Assembly (NCBI GenBank): GCA_028278245.1 | Contig: JANQEQ010000050.1 | Location: 1 to 38,202 of the forward strand | From: Phycisphaerales bacterium | Lineage (GTDB): Bacteria; Planctomycetota; Phycisphaerae; Phycisphaerales; SM1A02 | Direction of reading: 5' to 3' | Length of the DNA: 38,202 bases | In this document: positions 1 through 7,293 of the stretch, piece by piece | How positions within the stretch are numbered: the first letter of the stretch is position 1 | Layout: every line of letters begins with the position of its first letter | Notes under the pieces: generated by a model | Told to the model about the DNA's origin: nothing | What the model saw: only the letters and a program-made list of their open reading frames with translations | Databases searched by the model: none | Position numbers and translations under genes: made by a program

Positions 1-300
1 TTCAAGGGTGCCACCTGCAAAGCCACTGTCAACGCCAAGGAAATTGCTGTCGAAGGCCGAGTCGAAGGCAATGTCGTGGCGAGTGAGCATGTTCAACTGA
101 AGCAGACCGGCATCATCACCGGCGATATCACCGCCACGCGGATGTCCATGGCTGACGGGGCCACGATCGACGGGCATTGCCGGATCGGAACCAACGGTCA
201 GGCTTCGGGGAAATCAAGTGCGTCAGTCGAAGTGAAATCCACTGACGCTGCTGATAAATCAGCCAAGCCCGCGCAGGCAACCGCTACTGCGAAGAAGTAA
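1..300 (+). CDS. Bactofilin family protein, 5' end cut by window
   Basis: Reading frame 1 is open from the first base to the TAA at 298-300, so this is the C-terminal 99 residues of a protein that begins before the window. The visible part has the repeating hydrophobic/glycine pattern of the bactofilin beta-helix (for example EGRVEGNV and GIITGDITATRM, with turns at GDI and GAT). It ends in a low-complexity Ala/Lys/Ser tail. Bactofilins polymerise without nucleotide into membrane-associated cytoskeletal filaments; that role is family knowledge. The next gene on the same strand also has a bactofilin-like C-terminal half, so the two probably form a functional pair. An internal GTG at 76 exists but would cut the beta-helix, so I treat the frame as 5'-truncated. 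Confidence 0.8.
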   Translation, partial: FKGATCKATVNAKEIAVEGRVEGNVVASEHVQLKQTGIITGDITATRMSMADGATIDGHCRIGTNGQASGKSSASVEVKSTDAADKSAKPAQATATAKK

Positions 301-397
301 TCCTGACGAAGAGTCATTCATCCGATGATAAACATGTACGTCTCGGTCATGGATCGTGCGTATACCATGATTGACGTCTCTGATTGAATTCACCGCA

Positions 398-823
398 ATG
401 GCAAAGAAAGCCCGGAGATTAAACGAAGCCAAACCGGCTGCCACACGTCAAGTGCGTTGCTACGCATGCGACCATCGGTTTGAAGTCTCGCTGCGCACGA
501 TGAGCACTCCCTGTCCATCGTGCCATCATCCACTGAAAGTGGAAGACGTTGTGGTGAAAAGTTATCTCCCGGTAAATGCGCTGCAGACCTGTGGGAAAAT
601 CCGTGTCACCAAACGGGGGCGGGTGGTTGCCAAGCGTATTGAGAGTGGTGACGGAATTGATTGCCAGGGAACACTGGAAGGCGAGGTTGAAACAGCCGGC
701 AGCATCAACCTCGGCCCCAAATCAACGTGGCGCGGTACAACCCTGCACACACCCTTCCTGACCATCAACGAAGGCGCAGTGATTGATGGCGTCCTGCGCG
801 TGCCGGGCAATTACCGCAGATAA
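398..823 (+). CDS. Zinc-ribbon protein with bactofilin-like C-terminus
   Basis: A protein of 141 residues from the ATG at 398; an in-frame TTG at 371 would add 9 residues. The N-terminal half has a two-knuckle zinc ribbon: CYAC, then about 17 residues, then CPSC, at roughly residues 22-45. The C-terminal half (about 60-141) has the GxIxVxxxGxVxAxxIxxGDGIxCxGxLEGEVE pattern of a short bactofilin beta-helix. It lies 97 bp after the upstream bactofilin on the same strand, which suggests they work together on a filament scaffold. The zinc ribbon may recruit a partner or DNA, but that is inference. No good ribosome binding site is visible before either start, so the start is uncertain. Confidence 0.7.
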   Translation: MAKKARRLNEAKPAATRQVRCYACDHRFEVSLRTMSTPCPSCHHPLKVEDVVVKSYLPVNALQTCGKIRVTKRGRVVAKRIESGDGIDCQGTLEGEVETAGSINLGPKSTWRGTTLHTPFLTINEGAVIDGVLRVPGNYRR

Positions 824-851
824 TCATTCGGTGTGAAGTACAATTTCAGCT

Positions 852-1223
852 TTATTGTGAGTGTGGAGAACCGGGAAACGTGAACAGGCTTTTTACCTTC
901 ACCAGTTGAAATAACTCCATGAGCTGCGTGCTGGCGTTGATCAGTTCCGTCACCGCCTCCTGACTGTGCGCTCGATTGCGCGCGTCAATGATCATACCCA
1001 ACCCCAGACTGCTGAGGAATTCAACTTCAGTCATGTCCAACACCAGGCGAGAAAGTCGTTGACCGAGTTTATCAATTTCTGCAATGATGGTCGATGAAAT
1101 GCCCGGCACTTCCCGCTGTCCAATAGTTGAACTCGTAAAACGAACTTTAATCACACTCCCCTTCCGACTCACTTCAACGTGAGGTGAAGGCATTGTACCG
1201 TCTGATGTGGTCTGGGATGACAT
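852..1223 (-). CDS. STAS-domain anti-sigma factor antagonist
   Basis: A 123-residue protein from the ATG at 1223; an in-frame TTG at 1235 would add 4 residues. The core LVLDMTEVEFLSSLGLGMII matches the STAS signature, in which the serine of the (D/S)SxGLG loop is phosphorylated by a partner anti-sigma kinase. The second serine of LSSLGLG sits at that position, so the switch residue looks intact. Family members control alternative sigma factors or PP2C-type stress modules by partner switching. No kinase or phosphatase partner lies next to it. It converges with the zinc-ribbon bactofilin gene, with 28 bp between the two stops. Confidence 0.8.
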   Translation of the reverse strand: MSSQTTSDGTMPSPHVEVSRKGSVIKVRFTSSTIGQREVPGISSTIIAEIDKLGQRLSRLVLDMTEVEFLSSLGLGMIIDARNRAHSQEAVTELINASTQLMELFQLVKVKSLFTFPGSPHSQ

Positions 1224-1500
1224 GGCTTGACTCAATCAATAGATGTATGACGCTTGCAGTAAATACATCAACTCTATCGGCCGCTTTATTGCCGATACTG
1301 CGGAGATTTCATTACAGATCAGTGTTATCTCACCAAGGAGAACCATAGAAAAGATTGTTCTTCATGATAACACTTCTCTTCGTGCAGTAATGAAAATACA
1401 TTCTTGAGTATCACATGGAATGTAGTGTAAAGGTGGCTCCGCTCTCTGAGCAGTGATTCAGTCGTCCATCACACTGAAGATCTTATATTGCGAGAGACCC
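1224..1500. other. Non-coding stretch with a 9-bp inverted repeat
   Basis: No credible gene is seen in this stretch upstream of the STAS gene. It contains AGTGTTATC at 1321-1329 and its exact reverse complement at 1365-1373, separated by 35 bp. This could be a paired operator or a weak hairpin. No promoter of clear quality is visible. Confidence 0.3.
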
Positions 1501-1512
1501 TCGATGCATAAC

Positions 1513-1546
1513 AAACACCCCCATACAGTTGTCTGTACGGGGGCAT
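1513..1546 (-). terminator. Rho-independent terminator of the VOC gene
   Basis: On the minus strand an 11-bp stem (GTACAG-type arms ending in GGGGG/CCCCC, one wobble pair) with a short loop is followed by TGTTTGTT. It lies about 70 bp after the VOC gene's stop and faces the right way for that gene. Confidence 0.65.
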
Positions 1547-1603
1547 GGAATCACGAGCAATGTGTGTGAGGAATCAAAGAGTAAATTTGTGCAACGAAAG
1601 TGT

Positions 1604-1614
1604 GGGGGGGGGGG
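1604..1614. repeat. Homopolymer G11 tract (C11 on minus strand)
   Basis: Eleven consecutive G residues lie directly after the stop codon of the minus-strand VOC gene, followed on the minus strand by ACACTTT. Being outside the reading frame, slippage here would not change the protein. Related C-tract plus ACAC sequences occur at about 9287-9309 and 32537-32569. Confidence 0.75.
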
Positions 1615-1615
1615 A

Positions 1616-2026
1616 TTATCCGCCGCACGCAGATGTATACACGGCAATACCCGCTCCGGTCGGATCAGTGAATACCGAGAATCGGCCGATGTTGGGAATA
1701 TCCGTCGGAGGCACGCAAATGTTCGCACCCATGTCTGTCGCTTTCTTTACGGTCGCATCAACATCATCCACCGCGATGTAGCTCAACCAGTGAGCGGGCA
1801 CTTGTTCCGGGACATTGTCTCCCATCTGCATCATGCCGCCGACTTCCTTATCACCATTCTTGATCATGGTGTAGGTTCCCATTTCCCCCATGTCGGAATC
1901 CTCGGTCGTCCACCCGAAGAGTTCGGTGTAAAACTTCTTGGCCGTGGCCGCATCGCGCGTCATCAATTCATTCCAGCAGAAAGTGCCGGGCGCGAGCTTT
2001 TCCTGTGCTTGTGTAGCCTCTGACAT
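1616..2026 (-). CDS. VOC (glyoxalase/bleomycin-resistance fold) protein
   Basis: A 136-residue protein. The ATG is set by a strong AAGGAG ribosome binding site about 7 bases upstream; an in-frame TTG five codons earlier would overlap that site. The sequence has two vicinal-oxygen-chelate half repeats: the first around FCWNELMTRDAATAKKFYTELFGW, the second around HWLSYIAVDDVDATVKKATDMG and FTDPTGAGIAVY. This resembles the PA2721/YdhG-like VOC group in which members often bind small ligands or a metal. The actual substrate cannot be read from the sequence. The gene is divergent from hutU and has its own terminator downstream. Confidence 0.85.
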   Translation of the reverse strand: MSEATQAQEKLAPGTFCWNELMTRDAATAKKFYTELFGWTTEDSDMGEMGTYTMIKNGDKEVGGMMQMGDNVPEQVPAHWLSYIAVDDVDATVKKATDMGANICVPPTDIPNIGRFSVFTDPTGAGIAVYTSACGG

Positions 2027-2246
2027 GTAAATCTCCTTCAATTTATGTTAGGTTTTTGATTGGTTCAACATCTTACCCTCTCCCAGTGTCAACGCAAGCC
2101 GATTAATTCACATTCCCAATAAACCTGCTAAATTCCAGTTATTGTGCCTTGGTCCCTCAAATGGCGATCTCTCTGAGTCTCCGATCAATCCCGAAAGGCT
2201 ATGATTCCCTCATCGATACTGATCCCACACTCGTATGGAGACTGTC

Positions 2247-3917
2247 ATGTCCACGATCGCCGGTGCCCGTACCGTCCATGCTCCCCGCGGCAGTGAACTG
2301 TCCTGCAAAACCTGGCAGGCAGAAGCGGCCATGCGGATGCTGATGAACAACCTCGATCCCGAAGTTGCTGAGAAACCCGACGAACTCGTGGTCTACGGCG
2401 GACGGGGACAAGCGGCGCGCAACTGGGAATGTTTTGACGCCATCATCGAGTGCCTCAAAAAGCTCGAAGCCGATGAAACCCTCCTCGTGCAGTCCGGCAA
2501 ACCGGTGGGCATTGTCACGACCACCCCCGATTCGCCCCGCATCATCATTGCCAACTCCAACCTCGTCCCCCACTGGGCGACACAGGAACACTTCGATGAT
2601 CTTGCCGCCAAGGGCTTGATCATGTTCGGCCAGATGACGGCCGGCTCTTGGATCTACATCGGCACGCAGGGCATTCTCCAGGGCACCTACGAAACGTTCG
2701 CAGAACTTGCCCGACAACATTACAACGGCACGCTCAAAGGAACGCTCTCCGTCACCGGCGGGTGTGGCGGTATGTCCGGCGCCCAACCACTCTCCATCAC
2801 CATGAACGAAGGTGTCTGCCTGCTGGCAGAGATTTGCATCGAGCGGTTGGAGAAGCGCGTCCATGATCGTTATCTCGATGTGATTGAGCGCGACCTCGAC
2901 ACCGCCATCAACCGCGCCCTGGAAGCAAAGGAAATAGGCGAAGCGATTTCCATTGGCTGGCTCGGAAACATCTGCGATCTTCTGGAAGCATTAATTGATC
3001 GCGGCATCACGCCCGATACGCTTACCGATCAGACCTCCGCCCATGATCCACTCAACGGTTATTACCCGCAGGGATTGACGCGCGAGGAAGCCGATGTCCT
3101 GCGCGAAAGTGACCCCAAGGAATACGTCAAACGCTCCACCGATTCCATGACCCGTCACGTCAAGATGATGGTCGTCATGCAGACGCGCGGCTCAAAAACG
3201 TTCGACTACGGCAACAACATTCGCCAGCGTGCTTTCGACAATGGTTACAAACACGCCTTTGACTTCCCCGGTTTTGTGCCTGCATATATCCGGCCGCAAT
3301 TCTGCTTGGGACGCGGGCCGTTCCGCTGGTGTGCGATCTCCGGCGATCCGGAAGATATCTACACCACCGACCAGGCCATCCTCGATCTCTTCCCCGACCC
3401 CCGGAAGCATGAATCTCTTCACAGATGGATCAAGATGGCGCAGGAACGCGTCGCCTTCCAGGGACTCCCCTGCCGCATCTGCTGGCTCGGCCTGGGGGAA
3501 CGCGACAAGGCCGGTCTGAAATTCAATGAACTCGTACGCACCGGCAAGATCAAGGGGCCGATTGTGATCGGGCGCGATCATCTGGATTGTGGTTCCGTTG
3601 CTTCACCCAATCGTGAAACGGAAGGCATGAAGGATGGCACTGATGCGGTGAGTGATTGGCCGCTGCTTAACTTTGCCGTCAATGCCGTCAGCGGCGCCAG
3701 TTGGGTGAGCTTCCACCACGGCGGCGGCGTCGGCATCGGTTTTGCCCAACACGCCGGCCAGGTCATCGTCTGTGACGGTACTCCCGAAGCCGACTACCGC
3801 ATCAAGCGCGTATTAACCAACGATCCGCTCCTGGGCATCTTCCGCCACGTCGACGCCGGCTACGATCTCGCCCAACAGTGCGCTGATGACAACAACGTAC
3901 ATATCCCGATGCTGTGA
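2247..3917 (+). CDS. hutU: Urocanate hydratase
   Basis: A protein of 556 residues, the usual length for the family, starting at the ATG at 2247 with GGAG six bases before it; an ATG at 2235 would remove that site. Urocanate hydratase adds water to urocanate to give imidazolone propionate, the second step of histidine breakdown, using tightly bound NAD+ as an electrophile. The family landmarks are present: [11 protein letters not shown] near the N-terminus, [13 protein letters not shown] (NAD-binding region), the Tyr-Gly-Asn-Asn-Ile-Arg-Gln stretch, the Cys-containing [14 protein letters not shown] active-site segment and the GGGVGIG region near the C-terminus. No hutH, hutI or hutG gene is adjacent, so the rest of the pathway must be elsewhere or absent. 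Confidence 0.95.
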   Translation: MSTIAGARTVHAPRGSELSCKTWQAEAAMRMLMNNLDPEVAEKPDELVVYGGRGQAARNWECFDAIIECLKKLEADETLLVQSGKPVGIVTTTPDSPRIIIANSNLVPHWATQEHFDDLAAKGLIMFGQMTAGSWIYIGTQGILQGTYETFAELARQHYNGTLKGTLSVTGGCGGMSGAQPLSITMNEGVCLLAEICIERLEKRVHDRYLDVIERDLDTAINRALEAKEIGEAISIGWLGNICDLLEALIDRGITPDTLTDQTSAHDPLNGYYPQGLTREEADVLRESDPKEYVKRSTDSMTRHVKMMVVMQTRGSKTFDYGNNIRQRAFDNGYKHAFDFPGFVPAYIRPQFCLGRGPFRWCAISGDPEDIYTTDQAILDLFPDPRKHESLHRWIKMAQERVAFQGLPCRICWLGLGERDKAGLKFNELVRTGKIKGPIVIGRDHLDCGSVASPNRETEGMKDGTDAVSDWPLLNFAVNAVSGASWVSFHHGGGVGIGFAQHAGQVIVCDGTPEADYRIKRVLTNDPLLGIFRHVDAGYDLAQQCADDNNVHIPML

Positions 3918-4013
3918 AATTTGTACTATCATCGACTTGGGTAATAATTTAACATCCTGTTATTAGGGCAGTTACACGCATTATGTAGCAGCCACTTTCT
4001 GCTGTGCCATTAT

Positions 4014-4022
4014 TGGTATAAT
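4014..4022 (+). promoter_or_regulatory. Extended -10 promoter candidate for the EEP gene
   Basis: TGG followed by the consensus TATAAT lies about 67 bp before the start of the next gene. A good -35 hexamer is not seen, which is tolerated by extended -10 promoters. It lies in the 171-bp gap after hutU, which otherwise shows only an imperfect hairpin around 3986-4005. Confidence 0.4.
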
Positions 4023-4088
4023 GCATGTTTGTATTGTGTTCAACGGGTTTCTTTATTCCACATCATAAAATCGATGGGAGGTGCTACG

Positions 4089-5063
4089 ATGCCGGCGATT
4101 AAATACAGCGGACCGGATTTTGATTACAATCTTGATGATGAGGTTCAGGCGATTCGTCGCCATCAACTTCACCGGGGAATACCCGAGCGAACGGCAGGTA
4201 ATTTTCTGCTCGCTTCGTGGAATATGTGCAATTTGGGTGACGAAAAACAGATCAGACGAACAAGCGATCTGGTGTTGATGGCTGAAATTCTGCGGCCATT
4301 CGATCTCATTGCCGCTCAGGAGATCAAAGATAACTTTCGCCCGTTCCGCGAACTCGTCCACCTCCTTGGTCCGGATTACGATTACCTGATCACTGACCGT
4401 GCAGGAAATGATGAACGTCTCGGCTTCATTTATGACACGCGACGTGTGGCCCGCCTGCAACTGGCTGCGGAACTGGTCATTCTCAAAAAAGAACGTAAAT
4501 CAGTTACCGTGAAATACGATGGTCAAAATACGAAAGCGAACTTCACCGGTTTTAATCGAAATCCTTACGTCGCTGCTTTTCGGTCAGGCCAATTCTCCTT
4601 CACATTGGCAAATGTTCATATTCTTTTTGGCAGCGGCAAGAGCGGTTATCTACGACGAATTGCTGAAGTATTTAACCTCGCACATTGGGCTCACACGCGT
4701 GTGACGAAAAAAGCTGAACGCACATTTGATCATGATATTATTCTCATTGGTGATTTTAATATTCCCAAAGCCAATACGACTGATCGCGTCGGAAAACAGC
4801 TTCTCAAATATGGAATGCACCTGACAAATTACGGTAGCCAGACTGGATCAAACCTTGCTGGAACCGATCATTACGATCAGATCGCATTCCATCCTGATCG
4901 TACCGGCGAAAAATATGCAGGACGTGGCGGAGTTTTCGACTTTGACAAAACCTTGTTTTCGGATATCTGGCAGAACCACAATCAGCACCATAGGAAATTC
5001 ACCAAGTTCCATATCAGTGACCACCGACTGATCTGGAGCGAGTGGAAAAATACGTTTTCATAA
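4089..5063 (+). CDS. Endonuclease/exonuclease/phosphatase (EEP) family protein
   Basis: A 324-residue protein; the ATG at 4089 follows GGGAGG by about 6 bases, which decides this start over longer in-frame options. The EEP (DNase I/ExoIII-like) motifs occur in order: LLASWNMCNLG (metal/substrate Asn), AAQEIKD (metal-binding Glu), ANVHILFG, LIGDFNIPK (Asp and Asn), DHYDQIAFH and SDHRLIW (Asp-His). All expected catalytic residues appear present, so it should be an active Mg2+-dependent phosphodiesterase or nuclease. No signal peptide is seen. Whether the substrate is DNA, RNA or a phosphoester cannot be told. Its base composition is more AT-rich than hutU. Confidence 0.85.
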   Translation: MPAIKYSGPDFDYNLDDEVQAIRRHQLHRGIPERTAGNFLLASWNMCNLGDEKQIRRTSDLVLMAEILRPFDLIAAQEIKDNFRPFRELVHLLGPDYDYLITDRAGNDERLGFIYDTRRVARLQLAAELVILKKERKSVTVKYDGQNTKANFTGFNRNPYVAAFRSGQFSFTLANVHILFGSGKSGYLRRIAEVFNLAHWAHTRVTKKAERTFDHDIILIGDFNIPKANTTDRVGKQLLKYGMHLTNYGSQTGSNLAGTDHYDQIAFHPDRTGEKYAGRGGVFDFDKTLFSDIWQNHNQHHRKFTKFHISDHRLIWSEWKNTFS

Positions 5064-5171
5064 CGAAGTACTGATTAATACAGTCTTCTGTCCCAATACA
5101 AAACCGCGAATCGTACACACGGTGATTGAACTGTAGGGTCCGCTGTGCGGACAATCTTCTCTTCCCCCTTC

Positions 5172-5254
5172 CTCTGCGACTCGTTGAGTCGCAGCTATTT
5201 GTAGAATATGCAATTTCCACCATATCAATAGCTGCGAGGTAACACCTCGCAGAG
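5172..5254. repeat. 83-bp MITE-like palindromic element, copy 1
   Basis: It starts with CTCTGCGA and ends with its exact reverse complement TCGCAGAG. Inside are two hairpins, GCGACTC-GTT-GAGTCGC at the left and CTGCGAGGT-AAC-ACCTCGCAG at the right, and an outer AGCTATT/AATAGCT pair. The central 27 bp is AT-rich and unstructured. A second copy of equal length lies at 5533-5615. No coding potential was seen. Confidence 0.85.
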
Positions 5255-5274
5255 TCTGTATTATCCGCTCTGCC

Positions 5275-5408
5275 GGGTGGCATGGGTAGGGCTGAACCTG
5301 TGAAGCCATACCCTGATGAACAGCAGATACGGATCACACGATGATACATGGCCATCTTTCGATGATCGCTCCTATCACGGCTATGACTACGTCCTACCCG
5401 CGCCACCC
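5275..5408. repeat. 134-bp element with inverted termini
   Basis: The left end (5275-5292, GGGTGGCATGGGTAGGGC) and the right end (5391-5408) are inverted repeats matching at about 15 of 18 positions. The interior has no credible gene. It resembles a short non-autonomous mobile element, and sits between the first 83-bp element and other repeats. Confidence 0.55.
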
Positions 5409-5425
5409 ACACCATCTTCTCTTCC

Positions 5426-5450
5426 ACGAGCCGCGACCGTGAGGGAGCGG
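5426..5450 (+). repeat. Short dispersed repeat, copy 1
   Basis: A 25-bp motif containing GAGCCGCGACCG and GAGGGAGC. A nearly identical copy in the opposite orientation is found at about 6599-6624, after the sixA-like gene. I recall this kind of motif as scattered in planctomycete genomes, from memory only. Confidence 0.6.
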
Positions 5451-5466
5451 TCTTCTGTTTTCCTTC

Positions 5467-5498
5467 TCTCCCTGGGGAGAGGGCAGGGTTAGGGGGAC
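5467..5498. repeat. Palindromic CTCTCCC/GGGAGAG repeat
   Basis: CTCTCCC and GGAGAG flank a short loop and are followed by a GGGCAGGGTTAGGGGG tail. It has the look of a widely dispersed extragenic palindrome. Only this copy is visible in the window. Confidence 0.5.
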
Positions 5499-5532
5499 TC
5501 TTCTCTTTCATTACCTCTTCCTCTTCCTGTTC

Positions 5533-5615
5533 ACCTGCGACTCGTTGAGTCGCGGCTATTTAAAGAAAACACAATTTACACCATACCAATAGCTGCGAGG
5601 TAACACCTCGCAGAG
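5533..5615. repeat. 83-bp MITE-like palindromic element, copy 2
   Basis: Same orientation and length as the copy at 5172-5254. Both hairpins and the outer AGCTATT-like/AATAGCT pairing are kept, one position in the left hairpin differs (GCGGCTATT for GCAGCTATT), and the central AT-rich part has diverged. The arms are conserved more than the centre, which suggests that structure is what matters. Confidence 0.85.
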
Positions 5616-5673
5616 AAAATACAATCAACTGTGCGAATCCATCTTTAATACTCGAATTATTACTGTGCGATTG

Positions 5674-5682
5674 TGGTATACT
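5674..5682 (+). promoter_or_regulatory. Extended -10 promoter candidate for the small lipoprotein
   Basis: TGG plus TATACT lies about 52 bp upstream of the lipoprotein start in a strongly AT-rich stretch. No convincing -35 is seen. Confidence 0.35.
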
Positions 5683-5734
5683 TATGTATGATATTAAACT
5701 CACTATCAAATATAATTTGTAAAGGGGATAAACA

Positions 5735-6124
5735 ATGCGTCTAATCAACATTCAAGTACTAATCCTTGTGCTGGCCTTCGGTGGATGCCAAACGTTTTCA
5801 GATGCTCGTTTATCAAAAGGCACAGGGATTGTACGAACCTACAATGCATCTGAAGAACAAGTATGGAGTGTTCTTCCAAAAGCCGTCAATGAAGTTGATT
5901 TAGCGATTGCTGGAATGTATCAAGATGATGGATACCTACTCGCTGAACACGGAATTTCATTGTTTAGTTGGGGAGAGAAGGTATCTGTTTTTGTTGAACC
6001 ACAAGTGCCCTTACAAACAGATGTGGAAGTTGTATCATTGAGCACAGTCTCTACAAATATTACCGCAATAGATTTCAGCAAGAAATTACTCGACATGATC
6101 GATCAGATGTTAAAACATAACTGA
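5735..6124 (+). CDS. Small putative lipoprotein, unknown function
   Basis: A 129-residue protein starting with ATG after an AAAGGGGA ribosome binding site. The N-terminus MRLINIQVLILVLAFGGC is a lipoprotein-type signal: a short basic start, a hydrophobic run and a cysteine at residue 18, although Phe at -3 is not ideal for a lipobox. The remainder (about 30-129) has alternating strands and a C-terminal helix, and is reminiscent of DUF3568-like or small cell-envelope domains; I do not recognise a family with confidence. The gene is AT-rich compared with its neighbours and sits between a repeat island and a decayed gene pair, consistent with an accessory, possibly acquired, segment. Confidence 0.65.
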   Translation: MRLINIQVLILVLAFGGCQTFSDARLSKGTGIVRTYNASEEQVWSVLPKAVNEVDLAIAGMYQDDGYLLAEHGISLFSWGEKVSVFVEPQVPLQTDVEVVSLSTVSTNITAIDFSKKLLDMIDQMLKHN

Positions 6125-6142
6125 TATTACACACTGATACCC

Positions 6143-6492
6143 TCAGGTGTGATCCCCTTCTTGAGGCAGTGCACCAGACCGTCTAAGATGTGCTAAAGGT
6201 TCATCTGTATCAATAATTGTAATGTGATCTGCTTGTATCAAGCTGGGTGAACTCTTATTACCTTGCATACACATACGCATACTGAATTCTTTTTTCTCTA
6301 TTAAATCTTTTGCTATCTTAGATGATTTTGTCATTGTGTAATCAGAAGAATAAGCTTTCCCATTAACTCTTTTTTTTGGATCATGAAGTACGAAGTGACT
6401 TTCCTTCTTTCATGGTTCTAGTAATTCCCCTTCATACTTGCCACTACTCACTTGGGCTATGAACTGAATAATGCGCCTAGGTTGATCATTCA
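6143..6492 (-). pseudogene. Decayed or interrupted small gene, unknown function
   Basis: On the minus strand an ATG at about 6492 follows a good GAGGTG ribosome binding site. The frame hits TGA after about 27 codons, then reads on to an A8 run (about 6370-6377), after which coding-like sequence continues in another frame to a stop at 6143 (visible as 63 residues with MTKSSKIAKDLIEKKEF). Reading across one stop and one shift in a homopolymer gives a plausible single protein of about 115 residues. The TGA is unlikely to encode selenocysteine: there is no Cys or Sec-like motif near it and no SECIS-like hairpin. The region is AT-rich. Confidence 0.4.
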
Positions 6493-6602
6493 TGTTTCAC
6501 CTCTATCAAAAGAGAAACAATTCTCATTATATGCAATAATCATAGTATCTGCATTTATTGGAATAGGGTGCTTGTATCCCAAGCAAAAATGAATATCTGC
6601 TC
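6490..6602 (-). pseudogene. Remnant of a gene overlapping the decayed gene
   Basis: A minus-strand frame (DIHFCLGYKHPIPINADT and onward) ends in a TGA that overlaps the ATG of the next small frame as ATGA, which is typical of real, coupled genes. Upstream it runs directly into the dispersed repeat at 6599-6624 and then into the 3' end of the sixA-like gene, so its own beginning appears to be lost. Confidence 0.35.
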
Positions 6603-6624
6603 CCTCTCGGTCGCGGCTCGTTGA
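6599..6624 (-). repeat. Short dispersed repeat, copy 2
   Basis: This is the reverse-orientation partner of the motif at 5426-5450 (GAGCCGCGACCGAGAGGGAGC). It lies immediately downstream of the sixA-like gene and at the broken edge of the remnant gene, consistent with an insertion or rearrangement end point. Confidence 0.6.
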
Positions 6625-6647
6625 AGATGTCCAGTCGTCACTCACCG

Positions 6648-7148
6648 TTATTCCCCAATCATCTTCGCCAGCTTTGGTGTGAGATACCACATGAGCACCG
6701 CGGATGCCGGGCGCAGTGATCCCATCAATTGAAGATGCACCACGCCGCCTTTCTTGAAGATCATGGGCAGATCTTCGTATTCACCTAACAACAGATAACC
6801 GGTCAGCTCACTCATACTTGGCTCGTGTCCAACGATCGCAATTGAATCCATGTCGGAATGCTCTGCCAATGCTCGGCAAACATGTTCCGGTGAAGCGAAC
6901 TCCAGTTCCGGGCATGACTGCGGTTCCGGCCAATCGGCATGGTCCGTCAACATTTCTGCAGTCTGCCAGGCGCGGACAAAACGACTGCTGTACACCGCAT
7001 CAACATACGGCACCATCTTGCGCAGCACTTCGGCAACCAGTTTGAATTTCTCACGGCCGCGCTCCGTCAAAGGGCGTTGTGAATCGTCCGGCCAGAGATC
7101 AAATCCCCGCTGCTCTGCGATCGCGTGCCTGACAAGATAAACATCCAT
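6648..7148 (-). CDS. sixA: SixA-like histidine phosphatase
   Basis: A 166-residue protein with the histidine phosphatase signature at the very N-terminus: MDVYLVRHAIAE, where the RHA histidine is the phospho-acceptor. The second conserved arginine follows in YSSRFVRAWQTAEM and the second catalytic histidine in IAIVGHEPSMSEL. The length and the short RHxxAE start match SixA, which removes phosphate from phosphohistidine on HPt/PTS-type proteins. Many such bacterial genes are called SixA on similarity only, so the substrate is inferred. The start is supported by AGGGAGCG upstream. It is divergent from the DUF255 protein gene with a 145-bp gap. Confidence 0.85.
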   Translation of the reverse strand: MDVYLVRHAIAEQRGFDLWPDDSQRPLTERGREKFKLVAEVLRKMVPYVDAVYSSRFVRAWQTAEMLTDHADWPEPQSCPELEFASPEHVCRALAEHSDMDSIAIVGHEPSMSELTGYLLLGEYEDLPMIFKKGGVVHLQLMGSLRPASAVLMWYLTPKLAKMIGE

Positions 7149-7293
7149 TTTTCGCTCCCTGTCATGTGCATCATCAAAACGGGAAAATACCGATCAAAGG
7201 GACAACAGGATCCACAGACATGATATCAACTCTAACGCAGGCATATCACGTGTGTCAGTGGTGTGTCGATTCAGATGTGCCTAGCATGGGTTT

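Noticed and set aside
2199..2864. Long minus-strand reading frame opposite hutU
   Set aside because: It is a shadow of the codon pattern of hutU; the + strand product is a full-length known enzyme.
3985..4007. AGCAG/CTGCT hairpin after hutU as a terminator
   Set aside because: The stem is short and no T-tract follows.
5014..5511. Minus-strand frame of 165 residues in the repeat island
   Set aside because: It is composed of the repeats themselves and changes character at every repeat boundary.
6404..6412. In-frame TGA in the small minus-strand gene as a second selenocysteine codon
   Set aside because: There is no CxxU-like context, no hairpin at the right distance, and a frameshift follows in an A8 run. 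Decay is the simpler reading.
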